DNA of 14,199 nucleotides. Source: Pseudomonadota bacterium (GTDB taxonomy: Bacteria > Pseudomonadota > Gammaproteobacteria > Burkholderiales > Burkholderiaceae_C). The position numbers and the translations under genes are program-made. Shown here piece after piece: positions 5,209 through 13,836 of the stretch. Under the pieces are notes generated by a model that was given only the letters and a program-made list of their open reading frames with translations, made no database searches and was not told where the DNA came from. The stretch is from assembly GCA_023460715.1 (NCBI GenBank), contig JAEWPH010000187.1, positions 1 through 14,199 on the forward strand. Direction: 5' to 3'. Position 1 is the stretch's first letter; the number at the start of each line of letters is the position of its first letter.

Positions 5209-7728
5209 TCAGTCGGCCGCGCGGCGCAGCGTATCCACCACCGGGCGGCGCAGCACCTCGCGCAGGCCCCACCAGCCGGCGGCCAGGGCCAGCACGGCGC
5301 CGGCCAGCGCACCGGCCAGCGGCACCCAGGGCGTGGCCGTCCAGGCGAAGTCGAACACGTAGCGCGCCAGCGCCCAGCCCACCGCCACGGCCACGAAGCT
5401 CGCCAGGAAGCCGGCCAGCAGCCCCACGCCGGCCAGCTCCGCGCGCTGCACCTGACGCAGCAGCCGCGCCTGGGCGCCCACGGCGCGCATGATGGCGAAC
5501 TCGCGCGCCCGCTCCTCGCGCGTGGCCGTCACCGCGGCGAACAGCACCACCAGCCCGGCGGCCAGCGTGAAGCCGAAGAGGAACTCCACCGCGCGGATCA
5601 CCTGGCCCAGCACGCCCTGCACCTGGGCCAGCGTGGCGCTCATGTCCACGTTGGTGATGTTGGGGAATTCGCGCACCAGGGCGTTGTCGAAGCCAGGAGT
5701 GCTGGGCGCACGGTAGGCCGCCAGATACGTCGCAGGCAGGTCGGCCAGCTGGTCCACCGTGTACATGACGAAGAAGTTGGCGCGCAGCGAGCCCCAGTCC
5801 ACCTTGCGCAGGCTGGTGATGCGCGCCTCGCTCGGAATGCCGCCGATGTCGAAGCGCAGCGTGTCGCCGAGCTTCAGGCCCAGCGTCTCGGCGATGCCCT
5901 CCTCCACGCTGACCTCGCCCGCGGCGCCGGGCGTCCAGGTGCCTGCCGTGATCTGGTTGTGCCCGGGCGCCTGCGCGGCGTTGGAGAGGTTGAACTCGCG
6001 GTCCACCAGGCGCTTGGCGCGGTCCTCGGTGTAGTCGTCCATGCCCACGTCGCGCCCGTTGATGGCGACCAGCCGGCCGCGGATCATGGGGTACCAGTCG
6101 TAGCGCGACACGCCGGCGCCGCGCAGCGCCTGCTGGAAGGCGTCGGCCTGCTCGGGCATCACGTTGATGACGAAGCGGTTGGGCGCATCGGGCGGCGTGG
6201 CTTTCTGCCAGCTGCCGATGAGGTCGGTGCGCAGCAGCACCAGCAGCACCAGGGCCAGCAGGCCCACGGCCAGGCTGCTCACCTGCACCACCGCATACAC
6301 CGGCCGGGCGGAGATCTGCCGCGTCGCCAGCACCAGCCAGCGCGGGGCCGTGGCCTCGTTCACGCTCCGGCGCAGCAGTTTCACGGCCAGCCAGGCCAGG
6401 CCGGCGAACAGCAGCACCGCGCCAGCGAAGCCGCCCACGGCGATCAGGCCCAGCTTCAGGTCGCTGCTCACCGCTAGCAGCAGCGCGGCGAACCCGGCCA
6501 CCCCCACGCCCAGCACCAGCGCGGAGGCCGGCTTGAGGCCGCCCAGGTCGCGCCGGATCACGCGCAGCGGCGGCACCTGGGCCAGCTGCAGCACCGGCGG
6601 CAGGCCGAAGGCGAACATCAGCGTAAGCCCCATGCCCAGGCCGAAGGCCACGGGCCACGGACCGGGCGCGGGCAGCGCCGTCTCCACCAGCCCCGCCAGC
6701 AGCGCCACGAAGGCGAAGTGCACGGCAAAGCCCAGCAGCACGCCCAGCGCGCTGGCGAACAGGCCCACCAGGCCGAACTCCACGACGTACCCGCCCGCGA
6801 TGGTGCGCTGGCTCTGCCCCAGCACGCGCAGCAGGGCCGCGCCGTCCAGGTGCTGGCTGGCGAAGCCACGCGCCGCCAGCGCCACGGCCACGGCGGACAG
6901 CAGGGCCGCCAGCAGCGCCACCAGGTTGAGGAATTTCTGCGCCCGGTCCAGCGTCTGGCGCATCTCGGGCCGGCCGGTGTCCAGCGACTCCAGCCGCACA
7001 CCGTGCACCTCGGGGCGCTTGAGGGTCTCCGCGGCCCAGTCGCTGAACTGCTGCACCGCGCGGGCCTCGCCCGCCACGGCGAAGCGGTAGGTCAGGCGGC
7101 TGGCGGGCTGTACCAGGCCGGTGGCCGGCAGGTCGGCCGCGTTCACCATGACGCGCGGCGCAAAGCTCATGAACCCGGCGCCGCGGTCGGGCTCCAGGGT
7201 GATGATGCGGGCGATGCGCAGCTGCGCGTCCCCCAGCAGCAGCGGGTCGCCCATCGCCAGGCCCAGCGCCTCCAGCAGGGGCGCGTCCACCCACGCCTCG
7301 CCGCGCGCCGGGATCTCTTCCGTGGCCTGGCCGGCCGCGCCCGGTGCCGGGGCCACCTGCAGGCGTCCCCGCAGCGGGTAGCCGGCCTCCACGCTCTTGA
7401 GGGCCACCAGCCGGCTGGCCCCGCCCTGCGCGTCATCCGCCCGGCCCATGGTGGGAAAGCCCAGCGTGGTCACGCTGCGCAGGCCCAGGGCACGGGCGCG
7501 CTCGGTGAATGCGGCCGGGGTCGGGTTGTCGCTCACCACCACGGCATCGCCGCCCAGCAACTGCAGCGCATCGCGCTCCAGCCCGCGCTGCAGGCGGTCG
7601 GCGAAGAAGCCCACCGAGGTGAGCGCCGCCACCGCCAGCGTGACGGCGACGATCAGCAGGCGCAGTTCGCCCGCGCGCAGGTCGCGCCACAGGGTCCGCC
7701 AGCCCAGGGACAGGACATGTTTCAGCAT
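5209..7728 (-). CDS. FtsX-family ABC transporter permease, YbbP-like
   Basis: The 839-residue inner-membrane protein has the layout of the large YbbP/LolC-like permeases. One N-terminal TM helix (~21-42) is followed by a periplasmic domain (~45-262) and a first FtsX block (helices near 266-287, 313-345 and 355-376). Further helices lie near 402-420, 425-449 and 474-499, then a second periplasmic domain (~505-705) and a terminal FtsX block (helices ~711-736, 764-787 and 802-822). EERAREFAIMRAVGA (~738-752) is the typical FtsX cytoplasmic motif. Such permeases work with a LolD/YbbA-type ATPase, often in lipoprotein or lipid export; none is adjacent here. ATG 7728 was chosen because GGAG lies 10 bases upstream and LGWRTLWRDLRAG is a usual N-terminus; the frame extends 22 codons further without support. 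Confidence 0.88.
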   Translation of the reverse strand: MLKHVLSLGWRTLWRDLRAGELRLLIVAVTLAVAALTSVGFFADRLQRGLERDALQLLGGDAVVVSDNPTPAAFTERARALGLRSVTTLGFPTMGRADDAQGGASRLVALKSVEAGYPLRGRLQVAPAPGAAGQATEEIPARGEAWVDAPLLEALGLAMGDPLLLGDAQLRIARIITLEPDRGAGFMSFAPRVMVNAADLPATGLVQPASRLTYRFAVAGEARAVQQFSDWAAETLKRPEVHGVRLESLDTGRPEMRQTLDRAQKFLNLVALLAALLSAVAVALAARGFASQHLDGAALLRVLGQSQRTIAGGYVVEFGLVGLFASALGVLLGFAVHFAFVALLAGLVETALPAPGPWPVAFGLGMGLTLMFAFGLPPVLQLAQVPPLRVIRRDLGGLKPASALVLGVGVAGFAALLLAVSSDLKLGLIAVGGFAGAVLLFAGLAWLAVKLLRRSVNEATAPRWLVLATRQISARPVYAVVQVSSLAVGLLALVLLVLLRTDLIGSWQKATPPDAPNRFVINVMPEQADAFQQALRGAGVSRYDWYPMIRGRLVAINGRDVGMDDYTEDRAKRLVDREFNLSNAAQAPGHNQITAGTWTPGAAGEVSVEEGIAETLGLKLGDTLRFDIGGIPSEARITSLRKVDWGSLRANFFVMYTVDQLADLPATYLAAYRAPSTPGFDNALVREFPNITNVDMSATLAQVQGVLGQVIRAVEFLFGFTLAAGLVVLFAAVTATREERAREFAIMRAVGAQARLLRQVQRAELAGVGLLAGFLASFVAVAVGWALARYVFDFAWTATPWVPLAGALAGAVLALAAGWWGLREVLRRPVVDTLRRAAD

Positions 7729-7836
7729 GGTGGATGCACTCCTCGCGGCAACATCGAAAGCAACTTGGGGTCGATCAAAGAAAAGAGGCAGCAACGGGAA
7801 CGGCGCACGGGGGCCAGGCCACCGCTTCCGGCCCGC

Positions 7837-8730
7837 TCAGACATAGCGCACGGCGGCAGGCGGGCGGCACATGCCCCACAGCTGCATGCCGGCCTCGCGG
7901 GCCAGCTGCAGCGCCAGCCCCGTGGGCGCGGAGATGGTGGCCAGCGCCGGCACGCCCAGGCGCGCGCACTTGCGCACCAGCTCGTAGCTGGTGCGGCTGG
8001 TCATGACGACGAAGCCCGGCTCCCCCAGCCGGCCGGCCAGCGCCAGGCGTCCCAGCAGTTTGTCGAGGGCGTTGTGGCGGCCCACGTCTTCGAGCACGTC
8101 GGTGAGTTGCCCGTCGGGCGTGGCCCAGCCGGCGGCATGCAGGGAGCCGGCCTGGGCATTGAGCACCTGCAGCGGCCCCAGTGAGGTGAACGCGCGGGCC
8201 AGCGTCTCCACGCCCAGCCCGGCCACCCAGGGCGGCACCGGCACCGTCTCGGGATGCAGGTCCAGCGCCTGCAGGCTGTCGATGCCGCAGACGCCGCAGC
8301 CCGTGCGGCCCGCCAGGGCGCGCCGGTGCTCCTTGAGCCGGGCGAACTGGCGCGGCGCGATCTCCATGTGCACCGAGCAGCTCACGTCGGGCGTGCCTTC
8401 GCCATGGGTGAAGACTTCCAGGTCGCGGCAGTCCGCCGGGTCGACGACGATGCCTTCGCTGAGGGCGAAGCCCACGGCGAAAGCCTCCAGATCCTGCGGC
8501 GTGGCCATCATGACGGCATGCGAGATGTCGTTGAACACCAGCGCCACCGGCACCTCGGCGGCCACCGTGCGCTGCTGCGGCGCCGACGTGGCAGCGCCCG
8601 GCGCATCCTGCGGCGGCAGGCGCCAGGCCGCCACGGGCACCTCCCGCAGGGGCGCCGGCGTGCCATCGGCACCGGATGTGACGGGGGCCGCACACGCGGC
8701 TGAGGACGACTCTTGCATGGCCCGTACCAT
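7837..8730 (-). CDS. fdhD: Formate dehydrogenase accessory sulfurtransferase FdhD
   Basis: The 297-residue cytoplasmic protein is FdhD, which passes sulfur from the IscS cysteine desulfurase to the bis-MGD molybdenum cofactor; formate dehydrogenase is inactive without this. The conserved GRTGCGVCGI segment carries the CxxC pair Cys145/Cys148. Other family blocks are VALVFNDISHAVMMATPQDLEAFAVGFALSEGI (~62-94), VLEDVGRHNALDKLLG and a C-terminal SRTSYELVRKCARLGVPALATISAPTGLA stretch. The first ~50 residues are Ala/Pro-rich and variable. ATG 8730 has AGGGG 9 bases upstream; ATG 8718 would also work. It is divergent from the formate dehydrogenase operon across a 340-base gap, which fits its function, and is followed on the same strand by the unrelated permease 108 bases on. 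Confidence 0.96.
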   Translation of the reverse strand: MVRAMQESSSAACAAPVTSGADGTPAPLREVPVAAWRLPPQDAPGAATSAPQQRTVAAEVPVALVFNDISHAVMMATPQDLEAFAVGFALSEGIVVDPADCRDLEVFTHGEGTPDVSCSVHMEIAPRQFARLKEHRRALAGRTGCGVCGIDSLQALDLHPETVPVPPWVAGLGVETLARAFTSLGPLQVLNAQAGSLHAAGWATPDGQLTDVLEDVGRHNALDKLLGRLALAGRLGEPGFVVMTSRTSYELVRKCARLGVPALATISAPTGLALQLAREAGMQLWGMCRPPAAVRYV

Positions 8731-8773
8731 AACAGCCCGCCCCTGTCATGACGCAGCGCACACCTCGGGTTTG

Positions 8774-8803
8774 TTGAGGAAATTCGCCCCCGCGCGTAAT
8801 AAT
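8774..8803 (+). promoter_or_regulatory. Candidate sigma70-type promoter of the fdn operon
   Basis: TTGAGG (8774-8779) and AATAAT (8798-8803, 5 of 6 to TATAAT) are 18 bases apart in an otherwise very GC-rich region. A transcript starting near 8810 would begin just before AGGAG at 8817-8821. This is the most promoter-like sequence in the divergent gap, but it is a visual match only. Confidence 0.45.
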
Positions 8804-8826
8804 GGCCGCGTCGTACAGGAGCCACG

Positions 8827-9036
8827 ATGTCGCGCGCATCCAGCCACTCGCATCCCGGCAGCTTCCCGCTGTTGCGGACACCGCCTTGCCGGCCGGCCGC
8901 CCCCGCTTCCCATCGTTTCGCTTCTTCGTCTTCGAACCTGTTTCGGGCCAGCATCGCGCGTGCGCGTCGGTCTCGTGTGACAGGCGTTGCCCGCTTGCGG
9001 GCCATGCTCGGTTGCCACCTGGAATCCACCCGATGA
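8827..9036 (+). CDS. Possible 69-residue leader ORF upstream of fdnG
   Basis: The frame runs from ATG 8827 to TGA 9034-9036. It has an unusually good ribosome site (AGGAG at 8817-8821, five bases before ATG) and sits just behind the candidate promoter. The product is Ser/Arg/Pro/Ala-rich and basic, with no recognised domain, twin-arginine motif or membrane segment. About a quarter of its codons end in A or T, against very few in the neighbouring genes, so codon use does not support it. Its stop overlaps the ATG of a 15-codon frame (9033-9080) that itself overlaps the fdnG start. It could be a translated leader controlling fdnG or a chance frame. Confidence 0.25.
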   Translation: MSRASSHSHPGSFPLLRTPPCRPAAPASHRFASSSSNLFRASIARARRSRVTGVARLRAMLGCHLESTR

Positions 9037-9070
9037 AACACCCCCTCTCTCCGGGGCAGCAGGACATGTC

Positions 9071-12000
9071 ATGGACATGAACCGCCGCCACTTCTTCCGC
9101 GTCAGCGGCGCCGGCCTGGTCGGCTCCAGCCTGGTCGCGATGGGCTTCTCGCCCGCCACGGCCCTGGCCGACGTGCGCCAGTACAAGCTGGCGCAAACCA
9201 CGGTCACGCGCCAGACCTGCACCTACTGCTCGGTCGGCTGCGGCATCCTCATGTACTCGCTGGGCGACGGCGCCAAGAACGCCAAGCTGTCGGTCATGCA
9301 CGTCGAGGGCGATCCGGACCATCCGGTGAACCGCGGCACGCTGTGCCCCAAGGGCGCCAGCCTGCTGGACATCGTGCACAGCCCCAACCGCCTGCTGTAC
9401 CCCGAGTACCGCGCGCCGGGCTCCAACGAGTGGAAGCGCATGTCCTGGGACGATGCGCTCACCCGCATCGCCAAGCACCTGAAGGACGACCGCGACGCCC
9501 ACTTCGTCGAGAAGGCGGAAGACGGCACGACGGTCAACCGCTGGCTCACCACCGGCATGCTGGCCGCCTCGGCCGCCAGCAGCGAAGCCGGATACATCAC
9601 CCACAAAGTGGCCCGCTCCTGGGGCCTGCTGGCATTCGACAACCAAGCCCGTGTTTGACACGGCCCGACGGTGGCAGGTCTTGCCCCGACGTTTGGCCGT
9701 GGAGCGATGACGAACCATTGGGTCGACATCAAGAACGCGGATGTGATTTTGGTCATGGGCGGCAATGCCGCCGAGGCGCACCCGTGCGGCTTCAAGTGGG
9801 TGACCGAGGCGAAGGCGCACAACAAGGCGTACTTCATGGTGGTCGACCCGCGCTTCAACCGCTCGGCATCGGTGGCGGATTTCTACGCCCCCATCCGGTC
9901 GGGCAGCGACATCGCCTTCCTGGGCGGGGTGATCAACTACCTGCTCTCGAACGACAAGATCCACCACGAGTACGTGAAGAACTACACGGACTTCTCGTTC
10001 ATCGTGCGCAGCGACTTCGACTTCGTCGACGGCATCTTCTCGGGCTACAACCAGGAAAAGCGTACCTACGAGAAGGCCAGCTGGGACTATGAGCTGGGGG
10101 CCGACGGGTTCGTGAAGACCGACCCGACGCTGCAGGACCCGCGCTGCGTGTACCAGCTGATGAAGAAGCACTACGCGCGCTACACGCCCGAGAAGGTGGA
10201 GAGCGTCTGCGGAACGCCTAGGGCCAAGTTCCTGCACATCTGCGAGAAGATGGCATCGACGGCCGTGCCCGGCCGCGCCATGACCATCCTGTACGCGCTG
10301 GGCTGGACGCAGCACTCCATCGGCGCGCAGATCCTGCGCACCGGCGCCATGGTGCAGCTGCTGCTGGGCAACATCGGCGTGGCGGGCGGCGGCATGAATG
10401 CGCTGCGCGGCCATTCCAACATCCAGGGCCTGACCGACCTGGGCCTGCTGTCTTCGAGCCTGCCCGGCTACCTGACCCTGCCCTCCCAGGTGGAGCAGGA
10501 CTACGACAAGTACATCGAGGCCCGCACCCAGAAGCCCATGCGCGCCGGCCAGATGAGCTACTGGCAGAACTACTCCAAGTTCCACGTGAGCCTGATGAAG
10601 GCCTGGTGGGGCCCTGCCGCCACGGCCGAGAACAACTGGGCCTACGACTACCTGCCCAAGCTCGACAAGCAGTACGACATGCTGCAGATCTTCGAGATGA
10701 TGAACGAGGGCAAGGTCAACGGCTACCTGGCGCAGGGCTTCAACCCGCTGGCGGCGCTGTCCAACAAGGATCGCGTGCGCAGCGGCCTCGCCAAGCTCAA
10801 GTTCCTGGTCATCATGGACCCGCTGGCCACGGAGACCTCGGAGTTCTGGAAGAACCACGGCGAGTACAACGACGTGGACGCCTCCCAGATCCAGACCGAG
10901 GTGTTCCGCCTGCCCACGACCTGCTTCGCCGAGGAAGAAGGCTCGGTGGTCAGCTCCTCGCGCGTGCTGCAGTGGCACTGGAAGGCGGCCGAGCCCCCCG
11001 GCGAGGCGCACACCGACATCCACATCATGTCGGAGCTGCACATGCGCCTGAAGGCGCTCTACCAGAAGGACGGCGGCAAGTTCCCCGACCCCATCGTCAA
11101 CCTCTGGTGGCCCTACGCCCAGCCGCACGAACCCACGGCCGCCGAAGTGGCCAAGGAATACAACGGCCGCGCGCTGGTGGACCTGGTCGACCCCAAGGAC
11201 CCGACCAAGGTGCTGCGCAAGGCCGGCGAGCAGGTTTCCGGTTTCGGCGAGCTGCGCGACGACGGCACCACGATCAGCGGCTGCTGGATCTACGCGGGCG
11301 CGTGGACGCAGGCCGGCAACCAGATGGGCCGGCGCGACAACTCCGACCCGACCGGCATCGGCAACACGCTGAACTGGGCCTGGGCCTGGCCGGCCAACCG
11401 CCGAATTCTGTACAACCGTGCGTCGTGCGATCCGAGCGGCAAGCCGTTCAACCCGAAGCGCAAGGTGGTCAGCTGGAACGGCAGCGCCTGGGGCGGGGCC
11501 GACGTGCCCGACTTCGGCGCCAACCTGGCGCCCGAAACCGGTGCCGGCCCGTTCATCATGAACCCCGAGGGCGTGGCCCGTTTCTTCGCCCGCAAGGGTC
11601 TGAACGAAGGCCCGTTCCCCGAGCACTACGAGCCGTTCGACACGCCGCTGGGCTACAACCCCATGCACCCGAACAACAAGCAGGCCACCAGCAGTCCGGC
11701 GGCCCGCGTGTTCCCGGCCATCTGGGATACGTTCGGCGCAGCCAAGGACTTCCCGCACGTCGGCACCACGTACCGGCTGACCGAGCACTTCCATTACTGG
11801 ACCAAGCACGCGCTGCTGAACGCCATCACCCAGCCCGAGCAGTTCGTCGAGATCGGCGAGGCGCTGGCGCAGGAAGTGGGCGTGAAGTCGGGCGAGTGGG
11901 TGAAGGTGAGCTCCAAGCGCGGCTACATCAAGGCCGTGGCCATGGTCACCAAGCGCATCAAGCCGATGCAGATCGAAGGCAAGACGGTGCATCACGTCGG

Positions 12001-12136
12001 CATTCCGATCCACTGGGGATTCAAGGGTCTGACCAAGCCGGGCTTCCTGGCCAACACGCTGACGCCTTTCGTGGGCGACGGCAACACCAACACCCCTGAG
12101 TTCAAGACCTTCCTGGTCAAGGTGGAAAAGGTCTGA
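9071..12136 (+). CDS. fdnG: Formate dehydrogenase-N catalytic (alpha) subunit, selenoprotein
   Basis: The 1021-residue periplasmic subunit oxidises formate to CO2 at a Mo-bis-MGD centre and passes electrons to FdxH. A Tat signal ([17 protein letters not shown] at 5-6; ALA cleavage site at 31-33) exports the folded enzyme. Cys50, Cys53, Cys57 and Cys92 bind a [4Fe-4S] cluster. The in-frame TGA at 9656-9658 encodes Sec196, followed by His197 and [20 protein letters not shown]; Arg446 lies in LRGHSNIQG. These positions agree with my knowledge of E. coli FdnG. The C-terminal ~160 residues form the molybdopterin dinucleotide domain. ATG 9071 was chosen because AGGA lies six bases upstream. The TGA would otherwise split it into a 195-residue fragment and a downstream ORF. 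It heads the fdnG-fdxH-fdnI operon; selA, selB, selC and selD are needed from elsewhere. Confidence 0.97.
9656..9701 (+). promoter_or_regulatory. Selenocysteine UGA codon with bacterial SECIS hairpin
   Basis: TGA (9656-9658) is followed at once by CACGGCC (9659-9665), which pairs with GGCCGTG (9695-9701). The apical stem GGCA (9673-9676)/TGCC (9682-9685) carries a GGTCT loop. This matches bacterial formate dehydrogenase SECIS elements, where the apical GGUCU is bound by SelB so that UGA is read as Sec. Codons here (CTT, TTT, CGT, GGA) are less GC-biased than in the rest of fdnG, consistent with selection on RNA structure. Confidence 0.93.
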
Positions 12137-12146
12137 GGAGCCGCCC

Positions 12147-13097
12147 ATGTCATCACTGCAATCACTCGACATCAAGCGCCGCTCCGCCACCACCACGCCG
12201 TCGCCCAGCATCCGCGAGGCGCACGGCGGGGGCGAGGTCGCCAAGCTCATCGACGTCTCCAAGTGCATCGGCTGCAAGGCCTGCCAGACGGCGTGCATGG
12301 AGTGGAACGACCTGCGCGACAACGTGGGCACGGCCGCGGCCGGCGTCTACGACAACCCCACCGACCTCACCGAGCACTCGTGGACCGTGATGCGGTTCAC
12401 CGAGTACGAGAACGAGGCCACGGGCAACCTGGAATGGCTGATCCGCAAGGACGGCTGCATGCACTGCGAGGACCCGGGCTGCCTGAAGGCCTGCCCCTCG
12501 CCCGGAGCCATCGTGCAGTACGCCAACGGCATCGTGGACTTCCAGGAAGAGCATTGCGTGGGCTGCGGCTACTGCGTGACGGGCTGCCCGTTCAACGTGC
12601 CGCGCATCTCCAAGAAGGACCACAAGGCCTACAAGTGCACGCTGTGCTCCGACCGCGTGGCGGTGGGCCAGGAGCCCGCCTGCGTGAAGACCTGCCCCAC
12701 CGGCGCCATCATGTTCGGCACCAAGAAGGCGATGAAGGACCAGGCCGCCGAGCGCATCGAGGACCTGAAGGAACGCGGCTTCGAGAAGGCCGGACTGTAC
12801 GACCCGGCCGGCGTGGGCGGCACGCACGTCATGTACGTGCTGCACCACGGCGACCAGCCGTCGCTGTACCACGGCCTGCCCAACGAGCCGAAGATCAGCC
12901 CGATGGTCAGCCTGTGGAAGGGCGTCTCCAAGCCGCTGGCCATGGCGGCGCTGGGCGTGGCCGCCGTGGGCAGCCTGTTCCACTACATCACCAAGGGCCC
13001 CAACGACGTCTCCAAGGACCTGGAAGACGAGATGGAGCGCAAGGATGAGGAAGCCGAGGCGCGGGCCCGCGCTGCCACCCAGGAGGACCGGCCATGA
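12147..13097 (+). CDS. fdxH: Formate dehydrogenase iron-sulfur (beta) subunit
   Basis: The 316-residue electron-transfer subunit links FdnG to the cytochrome b subunit. Sixteen cysteines form four ferredoxin-type [4Fe-4S] groups: 40/43/46/50, 104/107/112/116, 137/140/143/147 and 164/167/179/183. A single TM anchor near 262-280 ([20 protein letters not shown]) holds it to the membrane from the periplasmic side, as in the E. coli enzyme. The C-terminus (~287-316) is a highly charged Lys/Glu/Arg tail, somewhat longer than in E. coli FdnH (about 294 residues). GAGGAG (12135-12140), overlapping the fdnG stop, lies six bases before the ATG, so translation is probably coupled. It overlaps fdnI by four bases. 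It has no signal peptide; export with FdnG by the Tat system is expected. Confidence 0.96.
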   Translation: MSSLQSLDIKRRSATTTPSPSIREAHGGGEVAKLIDVSKCIGCKACQTACMEWNDLRDNVGTAAAGVYDNPTDLTEHSWTVMRFTEYENEATGNLEWLIRKDGCMHCEDPGCLKACPSPGAIVQYANGIVDFQEEHCVGCGYCVTGCPFNVPRISKKDHKAYKCTLCSDRVAVGQEPACVKTCPTGAIMFGTKKAMKDQAAERIEDLKERGFEKAGLYDPAGVGGTHVMYVLHHGDQPSLYHGLPNEPKISPMVSLWKGVSKPLAMAALGVAAVGSLFHYITKGPNDVSKDLEDEMERKDEEAEARARAATQEDRP

Positions 13098-13720
13098 GAC
13101 GCAACCCCCGCGACCTGCAGCGCTACACGGCCTCCGAACGCGCCAACCACTGGATCGTAGGCATCTGCTTCATCCTGCTGGCGCTGTCCGGCCTGGCGTT
13201 CTTCCACCCGGCCTTCTTCCCGCTGACCGCCCTGTTCGGCGGCGGGCCGTGGACGCGCATCCTGCACCCGTACATCGGCGTGGTGATGGCGCTGTTCTTC
13301 ATCCTGATGGCGCTGCGCTTCTGGCGGCTGAACGTGATCGAGCGGCGCGACATCGAGTGGCTGAAGAACGTCGACAAGATGGTGGACGGCAACGACCACC
13401 ACATGCCCGAGCAGGGCAAATACAACGGCGGCCAGAAGGTGCTGTTCTGGGGCCTGGTGGTCGGCATGGCCGTCATCCTGGTCACGGGCGTGCTGATGTG
13501 GCGGGCCTGGTGGGCGCCGCCCATCACGGTGATCCGCGTGGCCTCGGTGCTGCATGCCGTGGCGGCGGTGTGGATGATCGGCCTGATCATCCTGCACGTG
13601 TACGCCGCCATCTGGACGCGCGGCACCATCCGCGCCATGCTCTACGGCACCGTGACCCGAGCCTGGGCCAAGCAGCACCACCGCGGCTGGTACCGCAAGG
13701 TCACCGGAGATGACAGCTAA
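13094..13720 (+). CDS. fdnI: Formate dehydrogenase cytochrome b556 (gamma) subunit
   Basis: The 208-residue inner-membrane subunit carries two b hemes and passes electrons from FdxH to quinone. Four TM helices lie near 20-37, 53-77, 115-135 and 150-174. The expected heme ligands are visible as His19 (ANHW), His58 (LHPYIG), His154 (LHAVAA) and His168 (LHVYAA), within one residue of the E. coli FdnI ligands. The loop between helices 2 and 3 is polar ([23 protein letters not shown]). The ATG overlaps the fdxH stop (ATGA), with AGGAGG (13081-13086) seven bases upstream, showing tight translational coupling. FdnI and FdoI types cannot be told apart from sequence alone, so the symbol follows the family name. 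Confidence 0.95.
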   Translation: MRRNPRDLQRYTASERANHWIVGICFILLALSGLAFFHPAFFPLTALFGGGPWTRILHPYIGVVMALFFILMALRFWRLNVIERRDIEWLKNVDKMVDGNDHHMPEQGKYNGGQKVLFWGLVVGMAVILVTGVLMWRAWWAPPITVIRVASVLHAVAAVWMIGLIILHVYAAIWTRGTIRAMLYGTVTRAWAKQHHRGWYRKVTGDDS

Positions 13721-13780
13721 CCCCCCTGAGTACCCGCAACGAAGCACGCTTTGGTGAAAAACTGATACGCTGCTTTTGCC

Positions 13781-13823
13781 CTGCCGCCGGCGCAGTCGCT
13801 GCCCCGGCGGCAGTTCTCTTTCT
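13781..13823 (+). terminator. Terminator-like hairpin between fdnI and fdhE
   Basis: CTGCCGCCGG (13781-13790) pairs perfectly with CCGGCGGCAG (13804-13813) across a 13-base loop, followed by TTCTCTTTCT. This is the best intrinsic-terminator look-alike in the window. It ends 10 bases before the fdhE ribosome site GGAG (13824-13827). It may terminate part of the fdnGHI transcripts, lowering fdhE expression relative to the structural genes, or protect the 3' end of the upstream mRNA. Confidence 0.6.
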
Positions 13824-13836
13824 GGAGTTCCGTTCC

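Larger units (their letters stand above)
8731..9070. other. Divergent intergenic region between fdhD and fdnG
   Basis: This 340-base stretch separates the divergent genes. It holds a sigma70-like promoter facing fdnG (8774-8803), a strong Shine-Dalgarno AGGAG (8817-8821) before a 69-codon frame, and a 15-codon frame overlapping the fdnG start. Short GC hairpins are present, for example CCCGC/GCGGG near 8992-9001. I saw no TTGAT-N4-ATCAA FNR-type site and no recognisable molybdenum-cofactor riboswitch, although a covariance-model scan would be needed to exclude the latter. Its base composition is less GC-biased than the flanking genes. Confidence 0.5.

Noticed and set aside
5141..7294. A 717-codon minus-strand frame overlapping the permease
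   Set aside because: It is on the same strand in another frame, Gly/Ala/Arg-rich without TM pattern, whereas the 839-residue frame has FtsX helices and motif.
8827..9036. The 69-codon frame as the small Tat-target protein found near some formate dehydrogenases
   Set aside because: It lacks a twin-arginine motif and the hydrophobic stretch of that family, so only a possible leader ORF is claimed.
9656..9658. Reading fdnG as a pseudogene with a nonsense mutation
   Set aside because: The TGA falls at the known Sec position, is followed by the conserved [12 protein letters not shown] context and a SECIS hairpin, and the rest of the frame is intact to the C-terminus.
7775..12331. A 1518-codon open frame on the minus strand across fdhD and antisense to fdnG
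   Set aside because: It is a high-GC shadow: stop codons are rare opposite GC3-rich genes, its translation is His/Val/Gly/Ala/Arg-rich with no domain, and both strands are explained by fdhD and fdnG with exact family motifs.
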